Source: DATFWK01 sp035259345 (GTDB lineage Bacteria; Actinomycetota; Thermoleophilia; Miltoncostaeales; Miltoncostaeaceae). From it: a stretch of DNA of 21,753 bases. Positions within the stretch are counted from its first letter, which is position 1, and each line of letters opens with the position of its first letter. The stretch lies in the NCBI GenBank assembly GCA_035259345.1, contig DATFWK010000209.1, positions 1 to 21,753 of the forward strand, in the 5' to 3' direction. Position numbers and translations under genes: made by a program. The notes under the pieces are model-generated. The model saw nothing but the letters and a program-made list of their open reading frames with translations, made no database searches and had not been told where the DNA came from. Positions 13,397 through 20,908 of the stretch are shown here, in pieces.

Positions 13397-14844
13397 CGCG
13401 AGACCTCCTGTGCTTGAAGGTGAGCGGGATCGTCTCTGAGGTTTCCTGCGGGCAGGGGCGTGCGTCCCCGGCCCGGAAGCGCCGCTCCTGCCACGGCGCC
13501 GAGAAGGGAGAGGCCGGCCGCGACCGCGATCGCCGGGGCGAACCCGTCCGTGAACGCGCCGGCGGACGCATAGCCGCCGACTGCGGCGAAGACGGCTACC
13601 AGGATCGCGATACCGAAGACGCCGCCGAGCTCGCGCATCATGCTGTTCGTGCCTGCGGCCTTGCCGACCTCCGGCAGGGCCACCGAGCCGACCACGGAGT
13701 TCTGGGCGGCCGGGATCGCCATCGAGACGCCGACGCCGGCCACGATCAGCGGCGCCACGAGGCGCGGGTAGGCGAGGCCGGGATCCGCGATCGAGGCGAT
13801 CCACGCCATGCCGGCGGCCTGCACCAGCAGGCCGGCCACCATCAGCGGCCGCTCCCCGATCCGGTCGGCGAGCGCCCCGGCGACGGGGGCGACGACGATG
13901 AACGTCCCGGTCCAGGGCAGGAGCCGGAGCCCCGCGTCCAGGGGCCCATACCCGAGCCCGGTCTGCAGCAGCTGCGCGAAGAAGAAGACGGCGCCGAAGA
14001 GGGAGGCGAAGGTGAAGAACATCGCCGCGTTCCCGGCCGAGAAGGCGCGCGAGCGGAAGAAGCGCATGGGCAGCATCGGCTGGGGGGCGCGCAGCTCCCA
14101 CCGGACGAAGGCGGCGAGCAGCAGCGCTCCGGCCGCCAGCGACCCGAGAACCTCGGCGCTCGACCAACCGGCGGCGTTCCCGCGCACGAGCGCCCAGACG
14201 ACGCCGAACGCCCCGCCGGTCACCAGCGCCAGGCCGCGGATGTCCAGGCTCGAGTCGGGGCCGAAGCCCTCCCTCATCCGCGTGAGTACGAAGGGGACGG
14301 CGATGAGCCCGATCGGGACGTTGAGCCAGAAGATCCACGTCCAGTCGAGCCCCTGGACGACCGCGCCGCCGACGAGCGGGCCGCAGGCCACCGAGATCCC
14401 GGTGATCGCGCTGAAGATCCCGATCGCGGCGCCGCGGCGCTCGGGCGGGAAGGCGGCGCTCAGCAGGGCGAGTGCCAGCGGCTGCACCAGCGCGGCGCCG
14501 GCGCCCTGGACGGCGCGGGCGCCGATCAGCCAGCCGACGTCGGGCGCGAGCGCGCAGCCCGCGGACGCCAGCGCGAACAGCGCGAGGCCGCCGGCGTACA
14601 TCCGGCGCCGTCCGAAGCGGTCGCCCAGGGCGGCGCCGGTCATCATCAGCACCGCGAGCGCCAGGTTGTAGGCGTTGACCGTCCACTCGAGCTGCTCGAC
14701 CGAGGCACCGAGGTCGACCCGGATCGTGCTCAGCGCGGTCGACACGACCAGGGTGTCGAGCGCGGCCATCAGCGAGCCGAGGCCCGTCAGGGCGAGGACC
14801 CAGGTCAACGTCGACCTGCTGGTCGTCGTGGATCTCCCGTTCAT
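13393..14844 (-). CDS. MFS drug exporter, DHA2 (EmrB/QacA) type, 14 TM
   Basis: This 483-residue integral membrane protein is expected to export small hydrophobic compounds by proton antiport. Family marks: ALDTLVVSTALSTI in TM1 (28-41, the DHA2 motif D1), motif A GDRFGRRRMY in the loop between TM2 and TM3 (74-83), RAVQGAGAALVQPLAL (motif B, with its Arg), and the antiporter motif C ISVACGPLVGGAVV in TM5. Hydrophobic stretches continue through SLLGAVAGAAL, consistent with 14 helices. The TM1 Asp30 is retained, which in EmrB/QacA-like proteins is associated with drug transport. GGAGGGGG directly precedes ATG 14844 (minus-strand sense). A 114-nt gap separates it from the sigma gene and holds the shared promoter-like element, so it can be transcribed on its own or with sigma. 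Substrate unknown. Confidence 0.93.
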   Translation of the reverse strand: MNGRSTTTSRSTLTWVLALTGLGSLMAALDTLVVSTALSTIRVDLGASVEQLEWTVNAYNLALAVLMMTGAALGDRFGRRRMYAGGLALFALASAGCALAPDVGWLIGARAVQGAGAALVQPLALALLSAAFPPERRGAAIGIFSAITGISVACGPLVGGAVVQGLDWTWIFWLNVPIGLIAVPFVLTRMREGFGPDSSLDIRGLALVTGGAFGVVWALVRGNAAGWSSAEVLGSLAAGALLLAAFVRWELRAPQPMLPMRFFRSRAFSAGNAAMFFTFASLFGAVFFFAQLLQTGLGYGPLDAGLRLLPWTGTFIVVAPVAGALADRIGERPLMVAGLLVQAAGMAWIASIADPGLAYPRLVAPLIVAGVGVSMAIPAAQNSVVGSVALPEVGKAAGTNSMMRELGGVFGIAILVAVFAAVGGYASAGAFTDGFAPAIAVAAGLSLLGAVAGAALPGRGRTPLPAGNLRDDPAHLQAQEVSR

Positions 14845-14892
14845 GCCCCCTCCGCTCGTGTCGGCGCGTGGCTTCTCCCTTGCTGAACGTCG

Positions 14893-14923
14893 AGATCCGA
14901 CGGCGGCCCCGGATCCATCGGTC
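14893..14923 (-). promoter_or_regulatory. Shared promoter-like element upstream of the MFS exporter
   Basis: Read on the minus strand, GACCGATGGATCCGG (14923 to 14909) is followed after 10 nt by GGATCT (14898 to 14893), 48 nt before the MFS start. The same arrangement occurs before the sigma gene at 16037-16007, and the two copies align without gaps over 31 nt. Likely an ECF-type promoter or an operator. This copy is also bracketed by a perfect 7-bp inverted repeat, GCCCCGG (14906-14912) and CCGGGGC (14925-14931), which the sigma copy lacks. Confidence 0.55.
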
Positions 14924-14958
14924 GCCGGGGCGAGCCGCTCCCGGCGGCGCCGTGCGGG

Positions 14959-15996
14959 TCAGCCGCGGAGGTCGGCTGGGAGGCCGAAGCGCGCGAAGGC
15001 CCCGGGGGTCAGGAACGCGGTGATCCGGGCGATCCGGTCCCCGCGCAGCGTGAGCACGTTGACCTGGTGCGCCCGGAAGCTCGCCGCGTCTGCCCGCCAC
15101 AGGTACTTCCCGAAGGCGACCTGCGCGTTCGCCCTCGCCGGCACGAGGCGCCAGCGTCCCGCGGCCGCGTGGTCCCCGGAGTGGAGGAAGGCCGCGACGG
15201 CGTCCCGGCCGGCGTACCAGGTCGGGGTGGGCGGCATCTCCAGCCGCGCGTCCTCGGTGAGCATCGCGACGAGCGCGTCGAGGTCGCCGCGCTCCCACGC
15301 GTCGACGTAGCCGTCGACGACCTCGCGCAGCCCCGCGTCGCCCAGGGAGCGCAGCGTCGCCTGCTGGCTCACGTCCGGCAGGCGCTCGTCCACGGTCCGG
15401 TGGGCGCGCTGCAGGGCGCTGTAGACGGCCGCCGGGGTCGTCTCGAGCGTCTCCGCGACGTCCGCGCCCGAGAAGCCGAGGACGTCGCGCATGATGAGCA
15501 CGGCGCGCTGCCTGGCCGGCAGGTGCTGCATCGCCGCGATGAAGGCGAGCTCGAGGCTCTCGCGCTGCTCGTAGCGGGCCTCCGGACCGGCGAGCCCGTC
15601 GCCGACCTCCTGATCCGGGTAGGGCTCGATCCACGCCACCTCTGCGAGCGGCTCACGAACGCGTCCCGCGACCTCCTCGGCCGGCCCGGCCTCGAATGGC
15701 AGCACGCGCCTGGGTCGCCGCTCGATCGCCCTCAGGGAGGCGTTCGTCGCGATCGTGTAGAGCCAGGAGCGCACCGAGCTTCTGCCCTCGAAGCGGGGAA
15801 GGGCCCGCCACGCGCGCAGCAGCGTGTCCTGGAGCGCGTCCTCCGCGTCCTGGAGCGAGCCCAGCATCCGGTAGCAGTGGGCGACCAGCGCGGCGCGGTG
15901 GGGCTCGACGAGCCGCCGGAACGCCTCCGGATCGCCACCACGAGCCGCGGCGAGCGTCGCTCGCTCCGAGAGAGCGGTTCCTGACGCGGAGGTCAT
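14959..15996 (-). CDS. ECF sigma factor with C-terminal SnoaL-like domain
   Basis: This 345-residue sigma-70 family factor lets RNA polymerase read a specific promoter set. Sigma region 2 spans about 20-95 (AFRRLVEPHRAALVAHCYRMLGSLQDAEDALQDTLLRAW, then RSSVRSWLYTIATNASL). Region 4 spans about 148-205 (LPARQRAVLIMRDVLGFSGADVAETLETTPAAVYSALQRAHRTV). About 130 further residues form a SnoaL/NTF2-like domain (LREVVDGYVDAWERGDLDALVAMLTEDARLEMPP...AFLHSG). The architecture matches the TIGR02960 (SigX5) group and its relatives, the SigG/SigJ-like factors, in which the fused domain replaces a separate anti-sigma factor and modulates activity. No anti-sigma gene is adjacent. ATG 15996 lacks a Shine-Dalgarno sequence, and the candidate promoter ends only 10 nt upstream, so the mRNA may be leaderless. 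Ligand and stress signal are unknown. Confidence 0.92.
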   Translation of the reverse strand: MTSASGTALSERATLAAARGGDPEAFRRLVEPHRAALVAHCYRMLGSLQDAEDALQDTLLRAWRALPRFEGRSSVRSWLYTIATNASLRAIERRPRRVLPFEAGPAEEVAGRVREPLAEVAWIEPYPDQEVGDGLAGPEARYEQRESLELAFIAAMQHLPARQRAVLIMRDVLGFSGADVAETLETTPAAVYSALQRAHRTVDERLPDVSQQATLRSLGDAGLREVVDGYVDAWERGDLDALVAMLTEDARLEMPPTPTWYAGRDAVAAFLHSGDHAAAGRWRLVPARANAQVAFGKYLWRADAASFRAHQVNVLTLRGDRIARITAFLTPGAFARFGLPADLRG

Positions 15997-16006
15997 CCGT
16001 CAACTT

Positions 16007-16037
16007 AGACCCCCGGACGACGCCGAATCCATCGGTC
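16007..16037 (-). promoter_or_regulatory. Shared promoter-like element upstream of the sigma gene
   Basis: Read on the minus strand, GACCGATGGATTCGG (16037 to 16023) is followed after 10 nt by GGGTCT (16012 to 16007), which lies 10 nt before the sigma ATG. The GACCGATGGAT core is identical to the one before the MFS gene, and 23 of the 31 aligned positions agree. CCGATGGATTCGG is itself a partial dyad (CCGA-N5-TCGG), so an operator for a dimeric regulator is an alternative to an ECF promoter. Confidence 0.55.
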
Positions 16038-16045
16038 CCTCGACC

Positions 16046-16537
16046 TCAATCGACCGCGGTCAGGCGCCCGGACTCCACCTCGTAGATCCAGCCGCTGACC
16101 GGCACGTCCGCGGTCAGCGGTGACTCGCGCACCCGGCGCACCGACTCCCGCACGCTGTCGGCCAGGTCCGGGAAGGGGTGGAAGTCGACGTCCGAGGCGT
16201 CGATGCCGGCCTCGTCCTTCAGCTTCGCGTGGACCTGCTCGTTCGTGAAGGTCAGCATGCCGCAGCCGGTGTGGCCCGCGATCAGGAACTCCTGGGTGCC
16301 GAGCAGGCGGTGGGAGATCGCGAGCGAGCGCAGCGCGTCGTCGGTCACCAGCCCGCCCGCGTTGCGGATCACGTGGGCGTCGCCCTCCTGGAGCCCGAAC
16401 GCCTTGGCCGGGTCGATGCGGGCGTCCATGCAGGTGACGATCGCGAAGCAGCGCCCGGGCGGGCACGGCAGCTCACCCTTGCTGAAGCCGGAGGCATAGG
16501 CCTCGTTGGCGTTGAGCACCTCGTCGACGACGCTCAT
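16046..16537 (-). CDS. Beta-class carbonic anhydrase
   Basis: This 163-residue zinc enzyme interconverts CO2 and bicarbonate. The metal site is complete: Cys36 and the Asp38-Arg40 dyad in TCMDARID, then His89 and Cys92 in AGHTGCGML. HVIRNAGG (55-62) is the usual beta-CA core strand. The short form of about 163 residues resembles the Mycobacterium tuberculosis Rv1284 type. ATG 16537 has GGAGG at 16543-16547 (minus-strand sense) about 5 nt upstream. The gene is divergent from dapB and lies upstream of the sigma gene with 49 nt between them, so it may be a separate unit whose transcript reads into sigma. Bicarbonate is the substrate of the pyruvate carboxylase encoded on the other strand close by, which gives a plausible functional link. 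Confidence 0.93.
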   Translation of the reverse strand: MSVVDEVLNANEAYASGFSKGELPCPPGRCFAIVTCMDARIDPAKAFGLQEGDAHVIRNAGGLVTDDALRSLAISHRLLGTQEFLIAGHTGCGMLTFTNEQVHAKLKDEAGIDASDVDFHPFPDLADSVRESVRRVRESPLTADVPVSGWIYEVESGRLTAVD

Positions 16538-16569
16538 CTCGACCTCCGAATGGCGGGAAAGGAGGGTTA

Positions 16570-16599
16570 ATTTCAACCTTTTCTGTGCCCGCCAGTCAA
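16570..16599 (-). promoter_or_regulatory. Candidate promoter of the carbonic anhydrase gene
   Basis: On the minus strand TTGACT (16599-16594) is separated by 18 nt from TGAAAT (16575-16570), giving 5/6 and 4/6 matches to the sigma-70 consensus about 32 nt before the start codon. The -10 lies in an AT-rich patch unusual for this sequence. An imperfect dyad, AGGGTT (16563-16568) with AACCTT (16575-16580), overlaps it and could be an operator. Confidence 0.45.
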
Positions 16600-16657
16600 G
16601 CCCCGCGCGCTGCGATCGGAATGCGCCGGTCTCGAGCCCGCTCCGCGGTGCATTCGG

Positions 16658-16663
16658 TACGCT
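16658..16663 (+). promoter_or_regulatory. Candidate -10 element giving a leaderless dapB mRNA
   Basis: TACGCT (16658-16663) fits the TAnnnT -10 pattern and ends 7 nt before the GTG start of dapB at 16671. Transcription would begin at or within a base of the start codon. No Shine-Dalgarno sequence is present between them, as expected for a leaderless message. Such starts are common in actinobacteria. No -35 match is evident. Confidence 0.5.
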
Positions 16664-16670
16664 CAGCGGC

Positions 16671-17363
16671 GTGATCCGGGTGCTCGTCGCCGGTGCGGCC
16701 GGCCGGATGGGGCAGGCCGTCGTGGCAGCCGTCCGCGGCGCCGGCGACATGGAGCTTGTCGCGCAGGTGGACCCGGCTCCGGGCGCCGGCGAGGGCGTGG
16801 TGGCGGACCTGGGCGAGGCCCTTGCGGCCGGCCGGCCGGACGTGGCCGTGGACTTCACCCGGGCCGAGGCGGCCGCGGCCAACGCGGCCCGCTGCCTGGA
16901 GGCCGGGGTGCACGTCGTGCTGGGCACCACCGGGCTCGGGCCGGAGGCCGTCGAACGCCTGCGCACGCTCTCCGCGAGCGGCGAGGCCAACTGCCTGATC
17001 GCGCCGAACTTCGCGGTCGGCGCCGTGCTCATGATGCGCTTCGCGGCCGAGGCCGCCCGCCACCTGCCGAAGGCCGAGATCATCGAGCTGCACCACGACG
17101 GCAAGCTCGACGCGCCGTCGGGCACGGCGCTCAGGACCGCACGGCTCATGGGCGGCGAGGTGCCGATCCACTCCGTGCGCCTGCCGGGGCTGGTCGCCCA
17201 TCAGGAGGTGATCCTCGGGGGCCTCGGCGAAACGCTCACCATCCGGCACGACTCGCTCTCGCGCGAGAGCTTCATGCCGGGCGTGCTCATGGCCGTCCGG
17301 GCCGTCGCCGGCCGCCCGGGCCTCACGGTCGGCCTCGAGCCGCTCCTGTTCGAGGCCGCCTGA
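16671..17363 (+). CDS. dapB: 4-hydroxy-tetrahydrodipicolinate reductase DapB
   Basis: This 230-residue NAD(P)H-dependent enzyme reduces the DapA product to tetrahydrodipicolinate on the way to diaminopimelate (peptidoglycan) and lysine. The dinucleotide loop GAAGRMG is at residues 8-14, GTTG follows in the cofactor domain, and APNFAVGAVLMM leads to the catalytic motif ELHHDGKLDAPSGTA, where His141 and Lys145 correspond to His159 and Lys163 of E. coli DapB. GTG 16671 places VIRVLVAGAAGRMG at the very N-terminus, as in the family; the open frame upstream to 16506 is not DapB-like. At 230 residues it is somewhat shorter than the usual 245-270. Its TGA shares its last base with the pyc ATG. dapB commonly follows the pnp-M16 pair in actinobacteria, and here a four-gene minus-strand block separates them. 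Confidence 0.95.
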   Translation: MIRVLVAGAAGRMGQAVVAAVRGAGDMELVAQVDPAPGAGEGVVADLGEALAAGRPDVAVDFTRAEAAAANAARCLEAGVHVVLGTTGLGPEAVERLRTLSASGEANCLIAPNFAVGAVLMMRFAAEAARHLPKAEIIELHHDGKLDAPSGTALRTARLMGGEVPIHSVRLPGLVAHQEVILGGLGETLTIRHDSLSRESFMPGVLMAVRAVAGRPGLTVGLEPLLFEAA

Positions 17364-20300
17364 TGCGCACCCGCATCCGCAAGCTGCTGGTGGCGAACCG
17401 CGGGGAGATCGCGATCCGGGTCTTCCGCGCGGCCACCGAGATGGGCCTGCGCACGGTCGCGATCTACTCGCTCGAGGACCGCTTCGCGCTCCACCGCTTC
17501 AAGGCCGACGAGGCCTACCAGGTCGGGGGCGGGGCCGAGCCCGTGCGGGCGTACCTCGGGATCGATGAGATCCTGCGGGTCGCGCGCGAGTGCCACGCGG
17601 ACGCGATCCACCCCGGCTACGGGTTCCTGTCCGAGAGCCCGGACTTCGCAGGGGCCTGCGCCGCGGCCGGGATCATCTTCATCGGCCCGCCGCCGGACGT
17701 CATGCGGCGGCTGGGGAGCAAGGTCGAGGCCCGCGCGATCGCCGAGGCGGCCGGCGTGCCGGTGATGCCCGCCACCGGGGCGCTGCCGCCCGACCCCGCG
17801 GAGGCGGCCCGGCTCGCCGACGCCGTCGGCTTCCCGCTGATGGTCAAGGCCAGCTGGGGCGGCGGCGGGCGGGGGATGCGCGTCGTTCGCTCGCCGGGCG
17901 AGCTGGCGGAGCAGGTGGCCGCGGGCCGCCGGGAGGCGCTGGCCGCCTTCGGCAACGACGAGGTCTTCGTCGAGAAGCTCGTCGAGCGCGCGCGCCACAT
18001 CGAGGTCCAGGTGCTCGGGGACCGCCACGGTCAGGTCATCCACCTCTTCGAGCGCGACTGCACGGTCCAGCGCCGCCACCAGAAGGTGGTCGAGCGGGCG
18101 CCCGCCGCGGTGCTTCCGAACGACCGCCGGGCCGAGCTGTGCGGGCTGGCGGTGCGCCTCGCCCGCGAGGCGCGCTACGAGGTCGCCGGGACGGTCGAGT
18201 TCCTGATGGACGCCGACACCGGGCGCTTCTACTTCATCGAGGTGAACCCACGGATACAGGTCGAGCACACCGTCACCGAGGTCGTCACGGGCGTGGACAT
18301 CGTCAAGGCGCAGGTCCGCCTGGCGACGGGCGCGCGCATCGGGACCCCGGAGAGCGGCGTGCCGAGCCAGGAGGACGTGCACCTCCACGGCCACGCGATG
18401 CAGTGCCGCATCACGACCGAGGACCCGACCAACCAGTTCATCCCGGACTACGGGCGCATCAGCGCCTACCGCGAGGCCACGGGCTTCGGCATCCGGCTCG
18501 ACGGGGGCACCGCGTACGCCGGGGCGGTGGTGACGCCGTTCTACGACTCCATGCTGGAGAAGGTCACCGCGTGGGCGCCGACGCCGGCCGAGGTCGAGGC
18601 GCGCATGGACCGGGCGCTGCGCGAGTTCCGCATCCGCGGGGTCAAGACGAACCTGGTCTTCCTCGAGGCCCTGATCAACCACCCGCGCTTCCGCACCGGC
18701 GACTACACGACCCGTTTCGTGGACGAGACGCCGGAGCTCTTCCAGTTCACGCCCCGGCGCGACCGCGCCACGCGCCTGCTCTCGTTCATGGGCGAGGTCG
18801 CCGTCAACGGCAACCCGGACGTCGAGGGCCATGCGGTCGAGCGGGCGTCGGCGGCGCAGGTGCCGGACACGGCCGGCATCGAGCCACCGCCAGGCACGCG
18901 GCAGCTGCTCGAGGAGCGCGGGCCCGAGGGCCTCGCCCGCTGGATGCTCGAGCAGGACCGCCTCCTGCTCACGGACACCACCTTCCGCGACGCCCACCAG
19001 TCGCTGCTCGCCACCCGCTTCCGCACCGACGACCTGGTGCGGATCGCCCCGGCTTACGCGCGCCTCCTGCCGGAGCTCTTCTCCGTGGAGTGCTGGGGCG
19101 GGGCGACCTTCGACGTCGCGATGCGGTTCCTCAAGGAGGACCCCTGGGACCGCCTCGCCCAGCTGCGCGAGGCCATGCCGAACCTGCTCCTGCAGATGCT
19201 CCTGCGCTCGGCCAACGCGGTGGGCTACGCGAACTACCCGGACAACGTCGTGCGGTTCTTCGTCGCGCAGGCCGCCGATGCGGGCGTCGACGTCTTCCGC
19301 GTGTTCGACTCCCTGAACTGGGTGGACAACATGCGGGTCGCGATGGACGCCGTGATCGAGAGCGGCAAGGTCTGCGAGGCGGCCATCTGCTACACGGGCG
19401 ACATCACCGACCCGGCCCGGGAGAAGTACGACCTGGGCTACTACGTGGACCTCGCCCGCCGGCTGGAGCGGGCCGGCGCGCACGTGCTCGGCATCAAGGA
19501 CATGGCCGGCCTCTGCAAGCCGGAGGCGGCGCGCGAGCTGGTGTCGGCGCTGAAGGACGCCGTCGGGATCCCGATCCACTTCCACACCCACGACACGAGC
19601 GGCATCGCGGCGGCCAGCGTGCTCGCCGCGGCCGAGGCCGGCGTGGACGCGGCCGACGCGGCGATGGACCCGATGAGCGGCCTCACCTCGCAGCCCAACC
19701 TGGGCGCGATCGTCGAGGCGCTGCGGCGCAGCCCGCGCGACACGGGCCTCGACCGCGAGGCGCTCGCCCAGATCGCGACCTACTGGGAGGGCGTCCGGCG
19801 GTTCTACGCGGGCTTCGAGAGCGACATGCGCTCCGGCGCGGCCGAGGTCTACGAGCACGAGATGCCGGGCGGGCAGTACACGAACCTGCGCCAGCAGGCG
19901 AAGGCGCTCGGCATCGAGAGCCGCTGGCGCGAGGTGGCGAAGGCCTACCGCGCGGTCAACGACATGTTCGGCGACATCATCAAGGTGACGCCGACCTCGA
20001 AGGTCGTCGGCGACCTGGCCGTGGCGATGGTGACGAGCGACATCACGCCGGAGCAGGTGCTCGACCCGGCGACCCCGGTGACCTTCCCGGAGTCCGTGGT
20101 CGAGTTCTTCCGCGGCGACCTCGGCCAGCCGCCCGGCGGATTCCCGGAGGGGCTCCAGCGCAAGGTGCTCAAGGGCGAGGCGCCGCTGACGGTGCGCCCG
20201 GGCGAGGTGCTCGAGCCGGTGGACCTCGAGGCCCAGCGCGCCGAGGTTGAGCGGCGCATCCGCCGCTCGATCGACGACCGCGAGCTGGCCTCCTACCTGA

Positions 20301-20908
20301 TGTACCCCCGCGTCTTCCTCGACTTCGCCGAGCACCAGCGCCTGTACGGCGACGTCAGCGTGCTGCCGACGCAGGTGTTCTTCCACGGCCTCGACCGCGA
20401 CGAGGAGCTGCTGGTCGACATCGAGCGCGGGAAGCGCCTGATCATCCGCTTCCTCGCGATCGGGGCCCCGGACCAGGAGGGGCGGCGGACGATCTTCTTC
20501 GAGCTGAACGGCCAGCCGCGGGAGGTCAAGATCGCGGACCGCTCCCTGGCGGCGACCGGGCCGACCCGCCGCAAGGCGGACGAGTCGGATCCCGGCCACG
20601 TCGCCGCGCCGATGCCCGGCCTGGTCGTGACGATGCTCGCCGAGCCGGGCGGCCGCGTGAGCGCGGGGCAGCGGCTGCTCTCGATCGAGGCTATGAAGAT
20701 GGAGACCGCCGTCTACGCCGAGCGTGCCGGGGTGGTGGAGGAGGTGCTCGTCGGCGCCGGCACGCAGGTCGACACGAAGGACCTCCTGGTCGTGCTCAGA
20801 ACCGATGGGAGCGACGGCGCTGCGGCCGGGGGCGGCGACGGGGACGAGCCCGAGGCCGAGGGCGCGCCGGCGGACACCGACGGCAAGGCCACCACGGAGG
20901 AGAGGTGA
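17363..20908 (+). CDS. pyc: Pyruvate carboxylase
   Basis: This 1181-residue biotin enzyme carboxylates pyruvate to oxaloacetate with ATP and bicarbonate. All parts are in one chain. Biotin carboxylase (about 1-450) shows IHPGYGFLSE, the ATP-grasp loop SWGGGGRGMR and EVNPRIQVEHTVTE. Carboxyltransferase (about 535-840) shows TDTTFRDAHQSLLATR with metal-binding Asp543, GIKDMAGLCKP with the Lys712 expected to be carboxylated, and HFHTHDTSG. The tetramerisation region follows, then the biotinyl domain (about 1080-1148), in which EAMKMET carries biotinyl-Lys1112. About 33 acidic, Gly/Ala-rich residues follow it, an uncommon extension since this enzyme usually ends soon after the biotinyl domain. 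ATG 17363 overlaps the dapB stop by one base and the cupin gene begins at its stop. Co-transcription with dapB suits supply of oxaloacetate for the aspartate/DAP route. Confidence 0.97.
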   Translation: MRTRIRKLLVANRGEIAIRVFRAATEMGLRTVAIYSLEDRFALHRFKADEAYQVGGGAEPVRAYLGIDEILRVARECHADAIHPGYGFLSESPDFAGACAAAGIIFIGPPPDVMRRLGSKVEARAIAEAAGVPVMPATGALPPDPAEAARLADAVGFPLMVKASWGGGGRGMRVVRSPGELAEQVAAGRREALAAFGNDEVFVEKLVERARHIEVQVLGDRHGQVIHLFERDCTVQRRHQKVVERAPAAVLPNDRRAELCGLAVRLAREARYEVAGTVEFLMDADTGRFYFIEVNPRIQVEHTVTEVVTGVDIVKAQVRLATGARIGTPESGVPSQEDVHLHGHAMQCRITTEDPTNQFIPDYGRISAYREATGFGIRLDGGTAYAGAVVTPFYDSMLEKVTAWAPTPAEVEARMDRALREFRIRGVKTNLVFLEALINHPRFRTGDYTTRFVDETPELFQFTPRRDRATRLLSFMGEVAVNGNPDVEGHAVERASAAQVPDTAGIEPPPGTRQLLEERGPEGLARWMLEQDRLLLTDTTFRDAHQSLLATRFRTDDLVRIAPAYARLLPELFSVECWGGATFDVAMRFLKEDPWDRLAQLREAMPNLLLQMLLRSANAVGYANYPDNVVRFFVAQAADAGVDVFRVFDSLNWVDNMRVAMDAVIESGKVCEAAICYTGDITDPAREKYDLGYYVDLARRLERAGAHVLGIKDMAGLCKPEAARELVSALKDAVGIPIHFHTHDTSGIAAASVLAAAEAGVDAADAAMDPMSGLTSQPNLGAIVEALRRSPRDTGLDREALAQIATYWEGVRRFYAGFESDMRSGAAEVYEHEMPGGQYTNLRQQAKALGIESRWREVAKAYRAVNDMFGDIIKVTPTSKVVGDLAVAMVTSDITPEQVLDPATPVTFPESVVEFFRGDLGQPPGGFPEGLQRKVLKGEAPLTVRPGEVLEPVDLEAQRAEVERRIRRSIDDRELASYLMYPRVFLDFAEHQRLYGDVSVLPTQVFFHGLDRDEELLVDIERGKRLIIRFLAIGAPDQEGRRTIFFELNGQPREVKIADRSLAATGPTRRKADESDPGHVAAPMPGLVVTMLAEPGGRVSAGQRLLSIEAMKMETAVYAERAGVVEEVLVGAGTQVDTKDLLVVLRTDGSDGAAAGGGDGDEPEAEGAPADTDGKATTEER

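Noticed and set aside
13414..14886. 490-codon plus-strand frame opposite the MFS gene
   Set aside because: Highly charged Arg/Glu/Gly text typical of antisense membrane-protein genes. The minus strand has the DHA2 motifs and a ribosome site.
14906..14931. GCCCCGG/CCGGGGC inverted repeat as sigma-gene terminator
   Set aside because: The arms are perfect, but no T-tract follows, and the loop contains the element shared with the sigma upstream region. Kept as part of the regulatory element rather than called a terminator.
17201..20599. 1132-codon minus-strand frame opposite pyc
   Set aside because: Shadow of pyruvate carboxylase. The sequence is rich in HDVVRxVEHLD-like strings with no recognisable domain.
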